64,000 nucleotides of DNA from Ruegeria sp. THAF57 (GCF_903914075.1 NZ_CAIWNQ010000005.1:164456-228455), one strand, 5' to 3'. Positions 16,344-25,901 are shown, counted from the stretch's first letter. A program made the numbers and translations. The notes: a model not told the origin generated them from the letters alone.

Positions 16344-17612
16344 ATGGATTCGATTCTGGTGACGGGCAACGGGCCGCTGAACGGTCAGATACCGATTGCG
16401 GGGGCCAAGAATGCGTGCCTGACCCTGATGCCCGCCACGTTGCTAAGCGATGAACCGCTGACGCTAACCAATGCGCCGCGGCTGAGTGACATCAAGACCA
16501 TGACCGCTCTGCTGCAATCGCTGGGCGCCGAGGTGTCGGCGCTGCAGGACGGGCAGGTGCTGGCGATGTCCAGCCATGACCTCACGAGCCATACGGCCGA
16601 TTATGAGATCGTGCGCAAGATGCGGGCTTCGAATCTGGTGCTGGGCCCGCTGCTTGCGCGGTTTGGTGAGGCTGTGGTCTCGCTTCCCGGTGGTTGCGCG
16701 ATCGGCGCACGACCTATGGACCTGCACGTCGAAGGGCTTGAGGCGCTGGGCGCCGAGATCGAGTTGAAAGACGGGTACCTTCATGCCAAGGCTTCAGGTG
16801 GGCTGAAGGGCGCTGTGCACGAGATGCGTTTTGCATCCGTCGGTGCGACCGAAAACATCGTGATGGCAGCGACATTGGCCAAGGGCACCACGGTTCTGAA
16901 AAACGCCGCGCGCGAACCCGAGATTGTCGATCTGGTGGAATGCTTGCGCAAGATGGGCGCGCAGATCGCCGGTGAGGGCACGTCGACCATCGAGATTCAG
17001 GGCGTCGACCGTCTGCACGGTGCAACCCATCAGGTTGTGACCGACCGGATTGAACTGGGCACCTATATGCTGGCTCCGGCCATGTGCGGAGGTGAGGTCG
17101 AACTGCTGGGTGGCCGTATGTCTCTGGTCGAAAGCTTCGCTGCGAAACTGGATGCCGCAGGTGTGAATGTCACTGAAACCGATAAGGGTCTGAAAGTCGC
17201 GCGCAAAAACGGTCGCGTCAGCGCAGTTGATGTGGTCACCGAACCATTCCCGGGTTTCCCGACGGACCTGCAGGCGCAGATGATGGCATTGATGTGTACG
17301 GCCGAGGGGACATCTGTTCTAGAAGAGCGTATCTTTGAAAACCGGTTCATGCACGCACCCGAACTGGTGCGTATGGGGGCCGACATCGAAGTGCATGGCG
17401 GCACGGCCACCGTGACAGGGGTCGAGCGGTTAAAAGGCGCGCCCGTCATGGCGACGGATTTGCGTGCGTCGGTATCGCTGATTCTGGCGGGATTGGCGGC
17501 AGAAGGTGAAACGATTGTTAGCCGCGTGTATCATCTGGACCGTGGCTATGAACATGTGGTGCGCAAGCTGGAAGGTGTGGGTGCCAAGATTGAACGGATC
17601 AAGAACCAATGA
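16344..17612 (+). CDS. murA: UDP-N-acetylglucosamine 1-carboxyvinyltransferase
   Basis: MurA, 422 aa, catalyses the first committed step of peptidoglycan synthesis: enolpyruvyl transfer from phosphoenolpyruvate to UDP-GlcNAc in the cytoplasm. The essential K22-N23 pair (AGAKNACL) and the active-site cysteine C118 ([15 protein letters not shown]), the residue alkylated by fosfomycin, are both present. Length is typical. Its ATG is 6 nt after the 51-aa gene and its stop overlaps the DUF2948 start by 4 nt (ATGA), so these genes form an operon that probably runs on to hisD. This arrangement is characteristic of Rhodobacteraceae. Confidence 0.97.
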   Translation: MDSILVTGNGPLNGQIPIAGAKNACLTLMPATLLSDEPLTLTNAPRLSDIKTMTALLQSLGAEVSALQDGQVLAMSSHDLTSHTADYEIVRKMRASNLVLGPLLARFGEAVVSLPGGCAIGARPMDLHVEGLEALGAEIELKDGYLHAKASGGLKGAVHEMRFASVGATENIVMAATLAKGTTVLKNAAREPEIVDLVECLRKMGAQIAGEGTSTIEIQGVDRLHGATHQVVTDRIELGTYMLAPAMCGGEVELLGGRMSLVESFAAKLDAAGVNVTETDKGLKVARKNGRVSAVDVVTEPFPGFPTDLQAQMMALMCTAEGTSVLEERIFENRFMHAPELVRMGADIEVHGGTATVTGVERLKGAPVMATDLRASVSLILAGLAAEGETIVSRVYHLDRGYEHVVRKLEGVGAKIERIKNQ

Positions 17613-18085
17613 CTGATGCAAGCTTCCACGACGGTCGCGAGGCCCCTCTGAACCTGGGCGCGCAGGACACTGACGACCTTCAGGTGATCTCGACGCTCAC
17701 GCAGGACGCGGTGTTTCCGATCACCGAGATGACATGGCGTCCGTCACAACGTCGCTTCGGTCTGCTGCTGAACCGTTTCCGGTGGGAAGACAAAGATGCC
17801 GCCGCCCTTCGCGATCGGCCATTCGAGCGTGTGCAGTCAGTGCTTGTCTTTGACTCGGTTCTTTCGGTCGCCAGTCAGGGTATCGACCGCAGCGATAAGG
17901 ACATGGTCATGTCACTGTTGTCGGTCGACTTCGAGGCCGCAGAGGACGGTGCCGGTCAGGTCTTGCTGACCTTGGCTGGAGACGGTGCAATTCGCCTGAC
18001 AGTCGAGGCGTTGGACGCCACCCTGAAGGACGTCACCCGACCGTATCAGGCTCCATCTGGGCAGGCCCCGCACCATCCGGAATAA
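17609..18085 (+). CDS. DUF2948 family protein
   Basis: A 158-aa conserved protein of unknown function that matches the DUF2948 pattern: [18 protein letters not shown] near the start, [21 protein letters not shown] in the middle, [19 protein letters not shown], and a C-terminal [11 protein letters not shown]. The family is essentially alphaproteobacterial and commonly sits between murA and hisD, as here. Its start overlaps the murA stop (ATGA), implying translational coupling. No catalytic motif is visible; the fold looks beta-rich with alternating hydrophobics. Confidence 0.9.
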   Translation: MTDASFHDGREAPLNLGAQDTDDLQVISTLTQDAVFPITEMTWRPSQRRFGLLLNRFRWEDKDAAALRDRPFERVQSVLVFDSVLSVASQGIDRSDKDMVMSLLSVDFEAAEDGAGQVLLTLAGDGAIRLTVEALDATLKDVTRPYQAPSGQAPHHPE

Positions 18086-18146
18086 GCGGGGCATAGCGCA
18101 GGCGTTCTCTGGGCCATCCACGGGTCTGGAGCTGCGTCGCGCGACC

Positions 18147-18635
18147 GTGTTTGACGTGTTTCAGATCAGCCGGGTTCTGACCCGGTCGATCACCTATCTT
18201 TGCGCTGGTGACCACGATAAAGACGCCGTTCTGCTGGCGGCGTGGACGGGTGACAAGGATCCTCAGACCATAAGGCGATGGATACAGTCGGGGGCGACCT
18301 TATGGCTGGCCGAGGCAGATGGCGTCGTCGCTGGCGTCGGAGGGTTGCGTCACGGGGCGGAACTCTCGCTGCTTTATGTCGATCCCGCCTATGTGCGGCG
18401 CGGGATCGGCTTGGCATTTCTGATCCGATTGGAGCATGAGTTAGCCGGGCAAGGATGCACGACGGCGCATCTTAACGCCACGGCAACTGCCCGCGCGTTC
18501 TATCGTCGCTATGGGTGGTTAGATGTAGGCTCGCCGACAAACTGGCTTGTTATGCCGCATTATCCGATGCGCAAATCGCTGCACCCTGCCGCTGAAGGGT
18601 TGAGGCCAGCCCATCCGGGCGATATGTCCCGGTGA
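18147..18635 (+). CDS. GNAT family N-acetyltransferase
   Basis: A protein of about 162 aa with the GNAT fold. Acetyl-CoA-binding motif A is LSLLYVDPAYVRRGIGLAFL (about residues 73-92, core R-R-G-I-G), and the C-terminal ARAFYRRYGWLDVG block is the usual motif B. It should acetylate an amine of a small molecule or protein. The annotated start is GTG, but the seven codons before it (LELRRAT) look like genuine family sequence, so the true start may be a non-ATG codon further upstream in an open frame. It sits between DUF2948 and hisD as an extra gene in an otherwise conserved block. Confidence 0.8.
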   Translation: MFDVFQISRVLTRSITYLCAGDHDKDAVLLAAWTGDKDPQTIRRWIQSGATLWLAEADGVVAGVGGLRHGAELSLLYVDPAYVRRGIGLAFLIRLEHELAGQGCTTAHLNATATARAFYRRYGWLDVGSPTNWLVMPHYPMRKSLHPAAEGLRPAHPGDMSR

Positions 18636-18655
18636 AATGCCCCGGAGTGCACAAT

Positions 18656-19957
18656 ATGCCCGTCTTTCTAGATACAACCTCGCGCGAATTCGAACCGGCG
18701 TTCAAGGCGCTGTTGTCCGCCAAACGCGAGGACAGCCCCGATGTTGACGCCGTTGTGGCACAGATTATTGAAGACGTGCGCACCCGTGGTGACACAGCAG
18801 TCATAGAACTGACCGCAAAATTTGACCGGCTTGACCTGACGACTAACACATTGGCTTTTTCAGCGGCTGAAATCTCGGAAGCCGTGGCACAGGTCACGCC
18901 CGACGATCGCGCCGCCTTGGAATTGGCCGCAAACCGAATTCGGGCATATCACGAACGGCAGATGCCGTCTGATGATCAATGGGTTGACGAAACCGGTGCG
19001 ACATTGGGCTGGCGCTGGTCTGCCGTATCGGCGGCTGGCTTGTATGTGCCGGGCGGTCTGGCCTCGTACCCGTCGTCTGTTTTGATGAATGCCATTCCGG
19101 CAAAGGTGGCAGGAGTTGATCGGCTGGCGATTGCCGTGCCAACGCCGGACGGTCAGGTGAACCCGCTGGTCTTGCTGGCGGCGCAATTGTCGGGTGTGGA
19201 TGAGATTTACCGCATCGGCGGGGCACAGGCGATCGCGGCGTTGGCCTATGGCACGGGCACGATTGCTCCGGTCGACAAGATTACCGGACCGGGCAACGCC
19301 TTTGTCGCCGCCGCAAAGCGTCGGGTCTTCGGCAAGGTCGGCATCGACATGATCGCTGGACCCTCTGAGATTTTGGTGATTGCCGACAAGGATAACGACC
19401 CGGACTGGATTGCGCTGGATTTGTTGAGCCAGGCCGAGCACGACGAGAGCGCGCAGTCGATCCTGATCACGAACGATGCTGCGTTTGGGCAAGACGTAGC
19501 AAAGGCCGTGGCGAAACGGCTTGAAACGCTGCAGCGGAGCGCCATTGCCGGTGCCAGTTGGCGCGATTTCGGGGCAATTATAACAGTGCGCGATTTGGAC
19601 GAAGCGGCGGAGTTGTCCAACCGAATCGCGCCCGAGCATCTAGAGCTGTGCGTGTCTGATCCAGTCGCGCTTAGTGAAAAAACGGTCCATGCAGGTGCTA
19701 TCTTTCTTGGGCAATACACCCCCGAAGCGATCGGAGATTATGTCGGCGGCCCCAATCACGTGCTGCCCACGGCGCGGTCGGCGCGTTTTTCCTCGGGGCT
19801 CAGCGTGATGGAATTCCTCAAACGGACCACCCTTAGCCAAATGACGCCCGAGGCATTGCGCGCAATTGGCCCCGCGGCCGAGCAACTGGCCCGTTCAGAA
19901 AGCCTTGAGGCACACGGTCTGTCTGTCACGGCACGATTGAAGCGGTTGAACGAGTGA
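18656..19957 (+). CDS. hisD: Histidinol dehydrogenase
   Basis: HisD, 433 aa, performs the last two steps of histidine biosynthesis, oxidising L-histidinol to L-histidine with two NAD. Zinc and catalytic residues are in place: Q259 and H262 (LLSQAEHDES), the E327-H328 pair (APEHLEL), D361 (GDYVGGPNH) and H420 (EAHGLSV). The signature from KITGPGNAFVAAAKR through DMIAGPSE is intact. The preferred start is the ATG of MPVFLDT with GGAG upstream; an ATG eight codons earlier is in frame. It lies in the murA - DUF2948 - hisD - UPF0262 arrangement. A divergent paralogue, HpsN, lies at 49.2 kb in this window. Confidence 0.96.
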   Translation: MPVFLDTTSREFEPAFKALLSAKREDSPDVDAVVAQIIEDVRTRGDTAVIELTAKFDRLDLTTNTLAFSAAEISEAVAQVTPDDRAALELAANRIRAYHERQMPSDDQWVDETGATLGWRWSAVSAAGLYVPGGLASYPSSVLMNAIPAKVAGVDRLAIAVPTPDGQVNPLVLLAAQLSGVDEIYRIGGAQAIAALAYGTGTIAPVDKITGPGNAFVAAAKRRVFGKVGIDMIAGPSEILVIADKDNDPDWIALDLLSQAEHDESAQSILITNDAAFGQDVAKAVAKRLETLQRSAIAGASWRDFGAIITVRDLDEAAELSNRIAPEHLELCVSDPVALSEKTVHAGAIFLGQYTPEAIGDYVGGPNHVLPTARSARFSSGLSVMEFLKRTTLSQMTPEALRAIGPAAEQLARSESLEAHGLSVTARLKRLNE

Positions 19958-20142
19958 AAGCTTGGCGGCCTAAAGTTGGTACCCGACACCCATCTGACCC
20001 GCTGGCATCCCGGTATGTTCGCCGACCCATTGCTGCAAAAGAGCAAATTGACCCTGCGGAGCCGTCGATTTGATCCATTCCCGCGTTGTCCAATTATTTC
20101 TGTTGCGATAAGCCTGATCCGACCTGAACGGACTGCACACAC

Positions 20143-20622
20143 ATGACCCGCATTTCGCATATAGAACTGGATGATCGCAATCTGCCTCCGCCGACCCCTG
20201 AAATCGAGCAGGAGCGCAAGGTCGCAATCTATGATCTGTTGGAAGACAACTCGTTTGTCCTGCCCAAGCGCGAGGACAGGGTTGTGCCGGACGGTCCCTA
20301 CCATGTGCAGTTGTCGATCCGCGACAAACGGCTGGTGTTCGACATCGCGACCGAGGCCGAGGAGAAAGCGGCCGAGTTTCATCTTTCGCTGGGGCCGTTC
20401 AAGCAGGTGGTGAAGGATTACTTCCAGATTTGCGAAAGTTATTTTGATGCGGTGAAGTCTCTGCCGCCCAGCCAAATCGAAACCATCGACATGGCCCGGC
20501 GCGGCATCCATAACGAGGGCAGCCGGGTCCTGCAGGAGCGGCTGGAAGGTAAGGCCGAAGTGGATACCGATACCGCCCGCCGCTTGTTCACGCTGATCTG
20601 CGTGCTGCATTTCGGGGGGTGA
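20143..20622 (+). CDS. UPF0262 family protein
   Basis: A 159-aa conserved alphaproteobacterial protein of unknown function. It matches UPF0262 through ISHIELDD and PEIEQERKVAIYDL at the N-terminus, FHLSLGPFKQVVKDYFQICESY in the centre and ETIDMARRGIHNEGS towards the end. It typically follows hisD, as here (185-nt gap). No enzymatic motif is seen. It overlaps no neighbour, and the phosphatase gene starts 4 nt after its stop, so the two are cotranscribed. Confidence 0.9.
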   Translation: MTRISHIELDDRNLPPPTPEIEQERKVAIYDLLEDNSFVLPKREDRVVPDGPYHVQLSIRDKRLVFDIATEAEEKAAEFHLSLGPFKQVVKDYFQICESYFDAVKSLPPSQIETIDMARRGIHNEGSRVLQERLEGKAEVDTDTARRLFTLICVLHFGG

Positions 20623-20625
20623 CGG

Positions 20626-21078
20626 GTGACGCCTCTGCCGCAGTCCATCCTGTTCTGTTGCGACCATAATTCGGTTCGGTCACCCATGGCCGAAGGCATC
20701 ATGAAAAAGTTCTATGGAACCGGCACATATGTCCAGTCCGCCGGTGTTCACAATGACTTGGAAATCGACGGGTTCTGCATTGCAGTGTGCCAGGAAATTG
20801 GTGTCGAACTGTCCCGCCATCGTTCACGCTCGTTCGATGAGATGCAGGAATGGGGCGATGACCTCAGCTCGTTTGACCTGATCGTCGCGTTGTCGCCCGC
20901 CAGCCAACGCCGGGCGCTGGACTTAACCCGGATTTTTCATCTGGATGTCGATTATTGGCCAATTATGGACCCTACTGGACTGGGCGAGAACCGCGAAGAA
21001 AAGCTACATCACTACCGACAGACCCGCGATCAGATCATCAAGCATCTGAAAGACCGCTGGGGCGAGCCTACGGAATGA
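20626..21078 (+). CDS. Low-molecular-weight protein-tyrosine-phosphatase-like protein
   Basis: A 150-aa protein of the LMW-PTP/arsenate-reductase fold. The P-loop is C12-DHNSV-R18-S (C-x5-R-S), followed by PMAEG as in the family. The general acid is probably the Asp of IMDPTG (about 113), in the place of the usual DP motif. It should hydrolyse phosphotyrosine or a small phospho-substrate; a true arsenate reductase would need further cysteines not obvious here. Start is GTG, 4 nt after the UPF0262 stop. The gene normally follows UPF0262 in Rhodobacteraceae. Its stop overlaps the next start (ATGA). Confidence 0.85.
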   Translation: MTPLPQSILFCCDHNSVRSPMAEGIMKKFYGTGTYVQSAGVHNDLEIDGFCIAVCQEIGVELSRHRSRSFDEMQEWGDDLSSFDLIVALSPASQRRALDLTRIFHLDVDYWPIMDPTGLGENREEKLHHYRQTRDQIIKHLKDRWGEPTE

Positions 21079-21479
21079 TCATGAACGAGACCGTCAAAAC
21101 CTATTTCGACGCCTTCAACGCAGGCGATTTAGAGGGCATGTTGGCGTGCCTGTCCGACGATGTGGCCCACCATGTGAACGAAGGCCAAATTCGGTTTGGA
21201 AAAGAACAGTTCGCAGCCTTCTGCGCCCACATGAACCGCTGCTACCGCGAAATTTTGACCGATATTGTGGTGTTCGATGCCCAGGGCGGCACCCGCGCCG
21301 CGGCCGAGTTCATCGTGAACGGCACCTATCTGGAAACCGACGAAGGGTTGCCCCAAGCGCATGGTCAGACTTATCGCCTGCCTGCGGGTTCGTTCTTTGA
21401 TCTAAAAGACGGGAAAATTACCCGCGTTACGACCTTCTACAACCTCGCTGATTGGATCAAACAGGTCTCGAATGGCTGA
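21075..21479 (+). CDS. NTF2-like (SnoaL/ketosteroid-isomerase-type) protein
   Basis: A 134-aa cone-shaped NTF2-fold protein: helix TVKTYFDAFNAGDLEGML, then strand-rich segments HHVNEGQIRFG and RAAAEFIVNGTYL, ending GKITRVTTFYNLADWI. Members are isomerases, cyclases or ligand-binding proteins; no catalytic Asp-His pair can be assigned with confidence. The start at 21075 couples to the phosphatase stop (ATGA); an ATG at 21081 (MNETVKTY) is an equally reasonable start. The stop overlaps the following GNAT gene by 8 nt, so the three genes form one unit. Confidence 0.8.
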   Translation: MIMNETVKTYFDAFNAGDLEGMLACLSDDVAHHVNEGQIRFGKEQFAAFCAHMNRCYREILTDIVVFDAQGGTRAAAEFIVNGTYLETDEGLPQAHGQTYRLPAGSFFDLKDGKITRVTTFYNLADWIKQVSNG

Positions 21480-22071
21480 GGTCACAGCCGTTCGCCCCCT
21501 GACCGGAATGGCGCTTGAGGCCGCTCTGGACGATGTCGCGCGCTTGCGGATCGAAGTGTTTCGGGCGTGGCCGTACCTTTATGACGGCGATCTGGATTAT
21601 GAACGGAAATACCTGCAATCCTACCGTGATAGCGACAAGTCCATCGTTGTAGGTGCCTTTGATGGTAATCGGCTGATCGGCGCATCCACCGGTGCCCCTC
21701 TCATCGACCATTCCGACGATTTCGCAGCGGCCTTTGAGGGCGCAGATCTGGACCTGCCGCAAGTCTTCTACTGTGCGGAATCCGTTTTGCTACCGGATTA
21801 TCGGGGGCAAGGTGTTGGCCACAAGTTCTTCGATCTACGCGAAGCGCATGCCCGTGAACTGGGCTTCAAGAAATGTGCCTTCTGCGCGGTACAACGCCCG
21901 GCGGATCATCCGATGCGGCCCGAAAATTACCGCCTGCTGGACGCGTTCTGGCGCGCGCGCGGGTATGAACCTTTGCCCGGTGTAGTTGCACAGTTTTCGT
22001 GGAAGGATATTGGCGAAGAGGCCGAGACAAAGAAACCGCTGCAATTCTGGATCAGGGATCTGAACGCATAG
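21472..22071 (+). CDS. GNAT family N-acetyltransferase
   Basis: A 199-aa GNAT protein. The acetyl-CoA-binding motif is ESVLLPDYRGQGVGHKFFD (about residues 103-121, core R-G-Q-G-V-G), preceded by strands VVGAFDGNRLIGAS. The C-terminal part (ENYRLLDAFWRARGYEPL) is a longer-than-usual motif B. Substrate unknown. It overlaps the NTF2-like gene by 8 nt and therefore shares its transcript. The pair is an insertion relative to the usual phosphatase - infA order of related genomes. Confidence 0.85.
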   Translation: MAEVTAVRPLTGMALEAALDDVARLRIEVFRAWPYLYDGDLDYERKYLQSYRDSDKSIVVGAFDGNRLIGASTGAPLIDHSDDFAAAFEGADLDLPQVFYCAESVLLPDYRGQGVGHKFFDLREAHARELGFKKCAFCAVQRPADHPMRPENYRLLDAFWRARGYEPLPGVVAQFSWKDIGEEAETKKPLQFWIRDLNA

Positions 22072-22086
22072 CTGCGCTGTTAGGTA

Positions 22087-22302
22087 TCAACGGGTCTGTC
22101 TGCGGCTGAGAAGGCCATATTTCACCGCCCACCCTCGAAAAGACCGGCGTCTGGGCTTTTCCAGTTGAACTTCGGACCTAGTTTGCGCCCCGCCTTTTCG
22201 ATTGAACTCGAATACGTCGATGACGCGTTCGGCGCAGCCACAGGCCTCGCCCATGCCAACTTTGGCGAAGTAGAACTTTTCGAAGCTTTCAGGGTTTTGC
22301 AT
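22087..22302 (-). CDS. Small basic hypothetical protein, 71 aa
   Basis: A 71-residue minus-strand protein (starts MQNPESFEKFYF) rich in Arg/Lys at its C-terminus (EKPRRRSFRGWAVKYGLLSRRQTR). An AGGAGG site 6 nt before the ATG gives strong support for translation. Two nearby Cys (GEACGCAER) could bind metal, but two are too few for a zinc finger. No family recognised. It is convergent with the GNAT gene (15 nt between stops) and divergent from the nitrilase gene. Confidence 0.6.
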   Translation of the reverse strand: MQNPESFEKFYFAKVGMGEACGCAERVIDVFEFNRKGGAQTRSEVQLEKPRRRSFRGWAVKYGLLSRRQTR

Positions 22303-22440
22303 GGGCGTCCTCCTGTCCCTATTGAACCAAGTCGCGGCCTTTATGCCAATTCACTTTCCTGTCGGGTCGCGTCGGGGTGTATACAGACCGCGCGCTCCTG
22401 ACTTAGTGTTGCACCAATCCAGAACCGAAGGATCCCCTAA

Positions 22441-23316
22441 ATGAAAGTCGCAACCGCCGCCTATGACCTCGACTGGCTCGAAAGTTGGGCCCAGTATGAG
22501 GACAAGCTGGATCGCTGGGTCCGCGATGCCATTGGGCAGGGGGCCGAATTGCTGGTTTTTCCCGAATACGGCGTGATGGAATTGTCGACACTGGACGGGG
22601 CAGAGGTTGCAGGCGACTTGGAGCGATCGATCCACGCGGTTTCTGACCGGATGGAAGACGTGCACACCCTGCATCAGCGACTGGCCCGTGAGTACAACGT
22701 TTATATTCTGGGGGCATCGGCCGCGGTTGTGGACGGGCCGGGCCGCCCAGTGAATCGGGCCGAGCTTTATGCGCCGGATGGTGGGCAGGATCATCAGGAC
22801 AAACAGATCATGACCCGGTTCGAGCGAGAGCAGTGGGACATCGCCCCCGGCGGTCCACTGAAACTGTTCGACACTGCGCTGGGCAAGATTGGTGTGCTGA
22901 TCTGCTACGACAGCGAATTCCCCTTGCTGGGCCGCGCGCTGAGCGAGGCCGACCTGATCCTTGTACCGTCCTGCACCGAGGCATTGTCGGGCTATTGGCG
23001 CGTGCGGATTGGCGCGATGTCCAGAGCTTTGGAAAATCAATGCGTTACAGTCATGGCCTCGTTGGTGGGAAACAATGACTGGTCCGAATCTGTGGATATG
23101 AACACCGGCACCGGCGGCATTTTCGGGCCGCCTGACAAGGGGTTCCCCGAAACTGGCGTGCTGGCGGAAGGCGTGCTAAATCGGCCCGGCTGGACCTTCG
23201 CGGAAATCGACCTTGGAGCGATTGCGGCGGTTCGTGCGGACGGTCGCGTGCTGAACCGCAGCCATTGGGGCGAGCAGACCACCAGAGTCGAATCCGTCAC
23301 ATTATCCCGACTTTAG
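22441..23316 (+). CDS. Carbon-nitrogen hydrolase (nitrilase superfamily amidase)
   Basis: A 291-aa nitrilase-superfamily amidase with the full catalytic triad: E42 (FPEYGVMEL), K121 (QDKQIMTRFE) and C155 (LICYDSEFP). It should hydrolyse a linear amide or carbamoyl group to acid and ammonia; true nitrile hydrolysis is less common in this length class. The ATG lies about 140 nt downstream of the divergent 71-aa gene and the gene appears monocistronic. Omega-amidase, deaminated-glutathione amidase or N-carbamoyl-amine amidohydrolase activities are all possible. Confidence 0.87.
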   Translation: MKVATAAYDLDWLESWAQYEDKLDRWVRDAIGQGAELLVFPEYGVMELSTLDGAEVAGDLERSIHAVSDRMEDVHTLHQRLAREYNVYILGASAAVVDGPGRPVNRAELYAPDGGQDHQDKQIMTRFEREQWDIAPGGPLKLFDTALGKIGVLICYDSEFPLLGRALSEADLILVPSCTEALSGYWRVRIGAMSRALENQCVTVMASLVGNNDWSESVDMNTGTGGIFGPPDKGFPETGVLAEGVLNRPGWTFAEIDLGAIAAVRADGRVLNRSHWGEQTTRVESVTLSRL

Positions 23317-23406
23317 CGATTCCGGCCTTGAAATAAGCCCAAAATAGGCTCATTTAGGCGCACATCCTCGTAGATTCTGCGAGTGCAACGTAAATGTGGA
23401 GACAAC

Positions 23407-23625
23407 ATGGCCAAGGAAGATACGCTCGAATTTCCCGGTGTCGTGAAGGAACTCCTGCCTAATGCGACGTTTCGGGTCGAGCTGGAAAACGGCCATGAGA
23501 TCATCGCACATACGGCAGGCAAGATGCGCAAGAACCGCATCCGTGTTCTGGCCGGCGACAAGGTTCAGGTCGAGATGACCCCCTATGATCTGACCAAGGG
23601 TCGGATCAACTATCGCTTCAAGTAA
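23407..23625 (+). CDS. infA: Translation initiation factor IF-1
   Basis: IF-1, 72 aa, is an OB-fold S1-type protein that binds the ribosomal A site during initiation. The sequence [13 protein letters not shown] ... [11 protein letters not shown] ... [12 protein letters not shown] ... [15 protein letters not shown] follows the universally conserved pattern. GGAGA lies 5 nt before the ATG; an upstream in-frame ATG at 23383 is not used in the family. It is followed 11 nt later by maf, then the RNase G-like gene and yacG, a standard alphaproteobacterial order. Confidence 0.98.
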   Translation: MAKEDTLEFPGVVKELLPNATFRVELENGHEIIAHTAGKMRKNRIRVLAGDKVQVEMTPYDLTKGRINYRFK

Positions 23626-23636
23626 CGCCCAACCCA

Positions 23637-24215
23637 ATGGCGTTTATCTTAGGATCGGGCAGCCCAAGGCGGCTGGACCTGCTGGCCCAGCTTGGCGTGC
23701 AGCCCGATGCCATTCGCGCCCCCGATATTGACGAAACGCCTCTGAAGGGCGAATTGCCCGTCCCATATTGCAACCGCATCACGCGGGCAAAAGTGCAGGC
23801 GGTTCAGGCAGATAGCGATGATATCACCCTTTGCGCCGATACCACGGTCGCACTGGGCCGCCGGATATTGGGCAAGCCCGAAGACGCAGGGCAGGCGGCC
23901 GAGTTTCTTCATGCTTTGTCCGGCAGGCGCCATCGTGTCATCACCTCGGTCGCGGTTCGGCGTGGCGAGCGTGTGCTGCAGCGCGATGTGGTGTCCCAGG
24001 TCAAGGTCAAACGCCTTTCTGACGTTGAGATCAACGCCTATCTGGCGACCGGCGATTGGCAGGGCAAGGCAGGTGCTTACGCAATCCAAGGCCCCGCTGG
24101 CGCATTCATCCCGTGGATTTCCGGTTCCTTCACCGGTATCGTCGGCTTGCCCCTGTCTGAAACCGCTGCTCTGCTGCAAGGCATCGGATACCCCCTATAT
24201 CGTGAGGCACCATGA
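23637..24215 (+). CDS. maf: Maf family nucleotide pyrophosphatase
   Basis: A 192-aa Maf protein. The N-terminal signature [14 protein letters not shown] and the substrate loops DIDETP and CADTTVALG are present. Maf proteins hydrolyse non-canonical or pyrimidine nucleoside triphosphates to monophosphates and were linked to septum formation. The catalytic acidic residue is in the ADTT motif. Its stop overlaps the following RNase gene start by 4 nt. The subgroup (dTTP/UTP or m7GTP type) cannot be fixed by eye. Confidence 0.92.
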   Translation: MAFILGSGSPRRLDLLAQLGVQPDAIRAPDIDETPLKGELPVPYCNRITRAKVQAVQADSDDITLCADTTVALGRRILGKPEDAGQAAEFLHALSGRRHRVITSVAVRRGERVLQRDVVSQVKVKRLSDVEINAYLATGDWQGKAGAYAIQGPAGAFIPWISGSFTGIVGLPLSETAALLQGIGYPLYREAP

Positions 24216-25234
24216 AAGGCCGCACCATCGTATTGGACCACATCGACGACCGCGAAGCTGCGGCGTTGATGGTTGACGGAAAACTTGAGGATTTCCTGAT
24301 TGTCGGGGATGCGCCCGCGCCCGGAACAATCTATCGTGCCCGCGCAGACCGTCCGGTCAAGGGGCAGGGCGGTATGTTCCTGACAACGCCGGATGGGCCT
24401 GCTTTTCTGCGTCAGGTTAAAGGCTTGTCGCCCGGCGCCCTGATGCTGGTTCAGGTAAGCGGCTATGCCGAACCGGGCAAGGCTTTGCCGGTCACCGATC
24501 GGGTGCTGTTCAAAAGCCGTTTTGCGATTGTAACGCCCGACGCGCCAGGGTTGAACATCTCGCGTTCCATTAGGGACGAGGATGAGCGTGACCGCCTTCT
24601 GGAAATCGCTCATGAGTGTATGGATGGCAGTTCCTACGGATTGATTCTGCGGTCATCCTGCGCCGGGGAAGACGCGGGTGAGATCGCCGAGGACATCAAC
24701 GCGATGTTGGCTCATGCGGACCAGGTTATCAATGATCCGGAGACCGAGCCTGAACTTCTGTTGGAAGGCGATGGGCCGCATGTTCTTGCGTGGCGCGACT
24801 GGACGGATCCTGCCGAGGTTGTAACGCAGGCCGGTGGCTTCGATACGCACGGGGTGCTTGATGCTTTGGATGTCGCCCGCGGGGTATCCGAGCCATTGCC
24901 GGGGGGCGGTCATCTCTATATCCAGCCCACCCGCGCCTTGATCGCTGTAGATGTGAATACTGGTGCCGACACGTCGCTGGCGGCGGGAACCAAAGCCAAC
25001 TTCGCTTGCGCCAAGGCGTTGGCCCGCGCATTGCGCGTGCGCGGCCTGGGTGGGCAAATCACCGTGGATCTGGCCCCAATGCCAAAGAAAGATCGCCGTG
25101 GCTTTGAATCCGCATTGCGCGCTGCTTTGAAGGCTGATCCGATCGAGACAACAATGGCCGGCTGGACACCTCTTGGGCATTTTGAGCTACAACGCAAACG
25201 AGCCCGAATCCCGCTTTCGGAGGTTCTGAAATGA
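24212..25234 (+). CDS. Ribonuclease E/G family protein (short, RNase G-like)
   Basis: A 340-aa member of the RNase E/G family. The metal-binding Asp residues of the catalytic core appear in [10 protein letters not shown] and in [19 protein letters not shown]. The RNase H-like fold region upstream ([10 protein letters not shown] ... GLNISRSI) is recognisable. It is shorter than RNase G of enteric bacteria and the S1 domain is reduced, which is usual for the copy placed between maf and yacG in alphaproteobacteria. A role in rRNA maturation or mRNA decay is inferred. Starts and stops overlap both neighbours (ATGA). Confidence 0.87.
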   Translation: MKGRTIVLDHIDDREAAALMVDGKLEDFLIVGDAPAPGTIYRARADRPVKGQGGMFLTTPDGPAFLRQVKGLSPGALMLVQVSGYAEPGKALPVTDRVLFKSRFAIVTPDAPGLNISRSIRDEDERDRLLEIAHECMDGSSYGLILRSSCAGEDAGEIAEDINAMLAHADQVINDPETEPELLLEGDGPHVLAWRDWTDPAEVVTQAGGFDTHGVLDALDVARGVSEPLPGGGHLYIQPTRALIAVDVNTGADTSLAAGTKANFACAKALARALRVRGLGGQITVDLAPMPKKDRRGFESALRAALKADPIETTMAGWTPLGHFELQRKRARIPLSEVLK

Positions 25235-25413
25235 GCTGTCCCATCTGCGGAGATGACACCGTTACGAAGTTTCGCCCCTTCTGTTCAAAACGCTGCGCCG
25301 ACATCGACTTGGCCAAGTGGCTAAATGGGTCATATTCCGTTCCGTCCCAGCGCGAAGAGGATGTCGAAACGGACTTATCGCCGGAAGAAGAAGGGCCGCA
25401 ACGCCCACATTGA
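25231..25413 (+). CDS. yacG: DNA gyrase inhibitor / zinc-binding protein YacG
   Basis: YacG, 60 aa. The zinc ligands are CPIC (residues 3-6) and CSKRC (18-22), followed by the family motif ADIDLAKWLNGSYSVP. YacG binds the GyrB C-terminal region and inhibits gyrase in E. coli. The acidic C-terminus is variable. It is the last gene of the infA - maf - RNase - yacG unit, overlapping the RNase gene by 4 nt. Confidence 0.93.
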   Translation: MSCPICGDDTVTKFRPFCSKRCADIDLAKWLNGSYSVPSQREEDVETDLSPEEEGPQRPH

Positions 25414-25492
25414 AAAAATGTGAAAAAGGCTCTGGACACTGCCTGTGGCAAGTCATAGAACGCCTCCACCCAACGGCAGTCGCCGTTCCCGT

Positions 25493-25567
25493 GCCCGGGT
25501 AGCTCAGGGGTAGAGCAGTGGATTGAAAATCCTCGTGTCGGTGGTTCGATTCCGCCCCCGGGCACCA
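25493..25567 (+). tRNA. tRNA-Phe (anticodon GAA)
   Basis: A 75-nt cloverleaf with encoded CCA. The acceptor stem GCCCGGG / CCCGGGC is perfect. The D-arm is TAGCTCAGGGGTAGAGC, the anticodon arm is GGATT GAA AATCC with GAA in the loop, and the T-arm reads GGTTCGATTCC. It lies about 80 nt after yacG. Confidence 0.96.
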
Positions 25568-25901
25568 TTTCCAACAGGTAAGCTACTGTTTCCCTTCAGC
25601 TTTAACTGGAGCTGACAAAGGGCGTAGTACATGCTGGAGAACAAGGCCGTTCCCTAGGTTATTGAGAAACCAGGGAGTGTCTACTTTATTCGGCGGGAAG
25701 TGAAGGAACTCGATCAGCACTATTATCTATGCCGTGGCTTTCGAAATGCTCGATCAGGCAGCCGCCGACACCAACGCTTGGGTCTCTTCGCCGTCCAATT
25801 ACTACGAAGTGACGGGTGATGAGATCATCGACTCGTTCGTATACATCGCGGGTTCGATCCAGAAACTGAGACTCATCCGGTGAGGTAAAAGTAAAGGTTG
25901 G
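25568..25901. other. Intergenic stretch after tRNA-Phe with a possible gene remnant
   Basis: No full gene is present. On the plus strand, 25734-25883 encodes a 49-residue protein-like segment (VAFEMLDQAAADTNAWV ... SIQKLRLIR, stop) with good coding character but no ribosome-binding site. The preceding 100 nt in another frame read like coding sequence too (RREVKELDQHYYLCRGF). The stretch may be decayed remains of a gene that once sat beside the tRNA, a common integration site. No integrase motif can be named. Confidence 0.35.
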
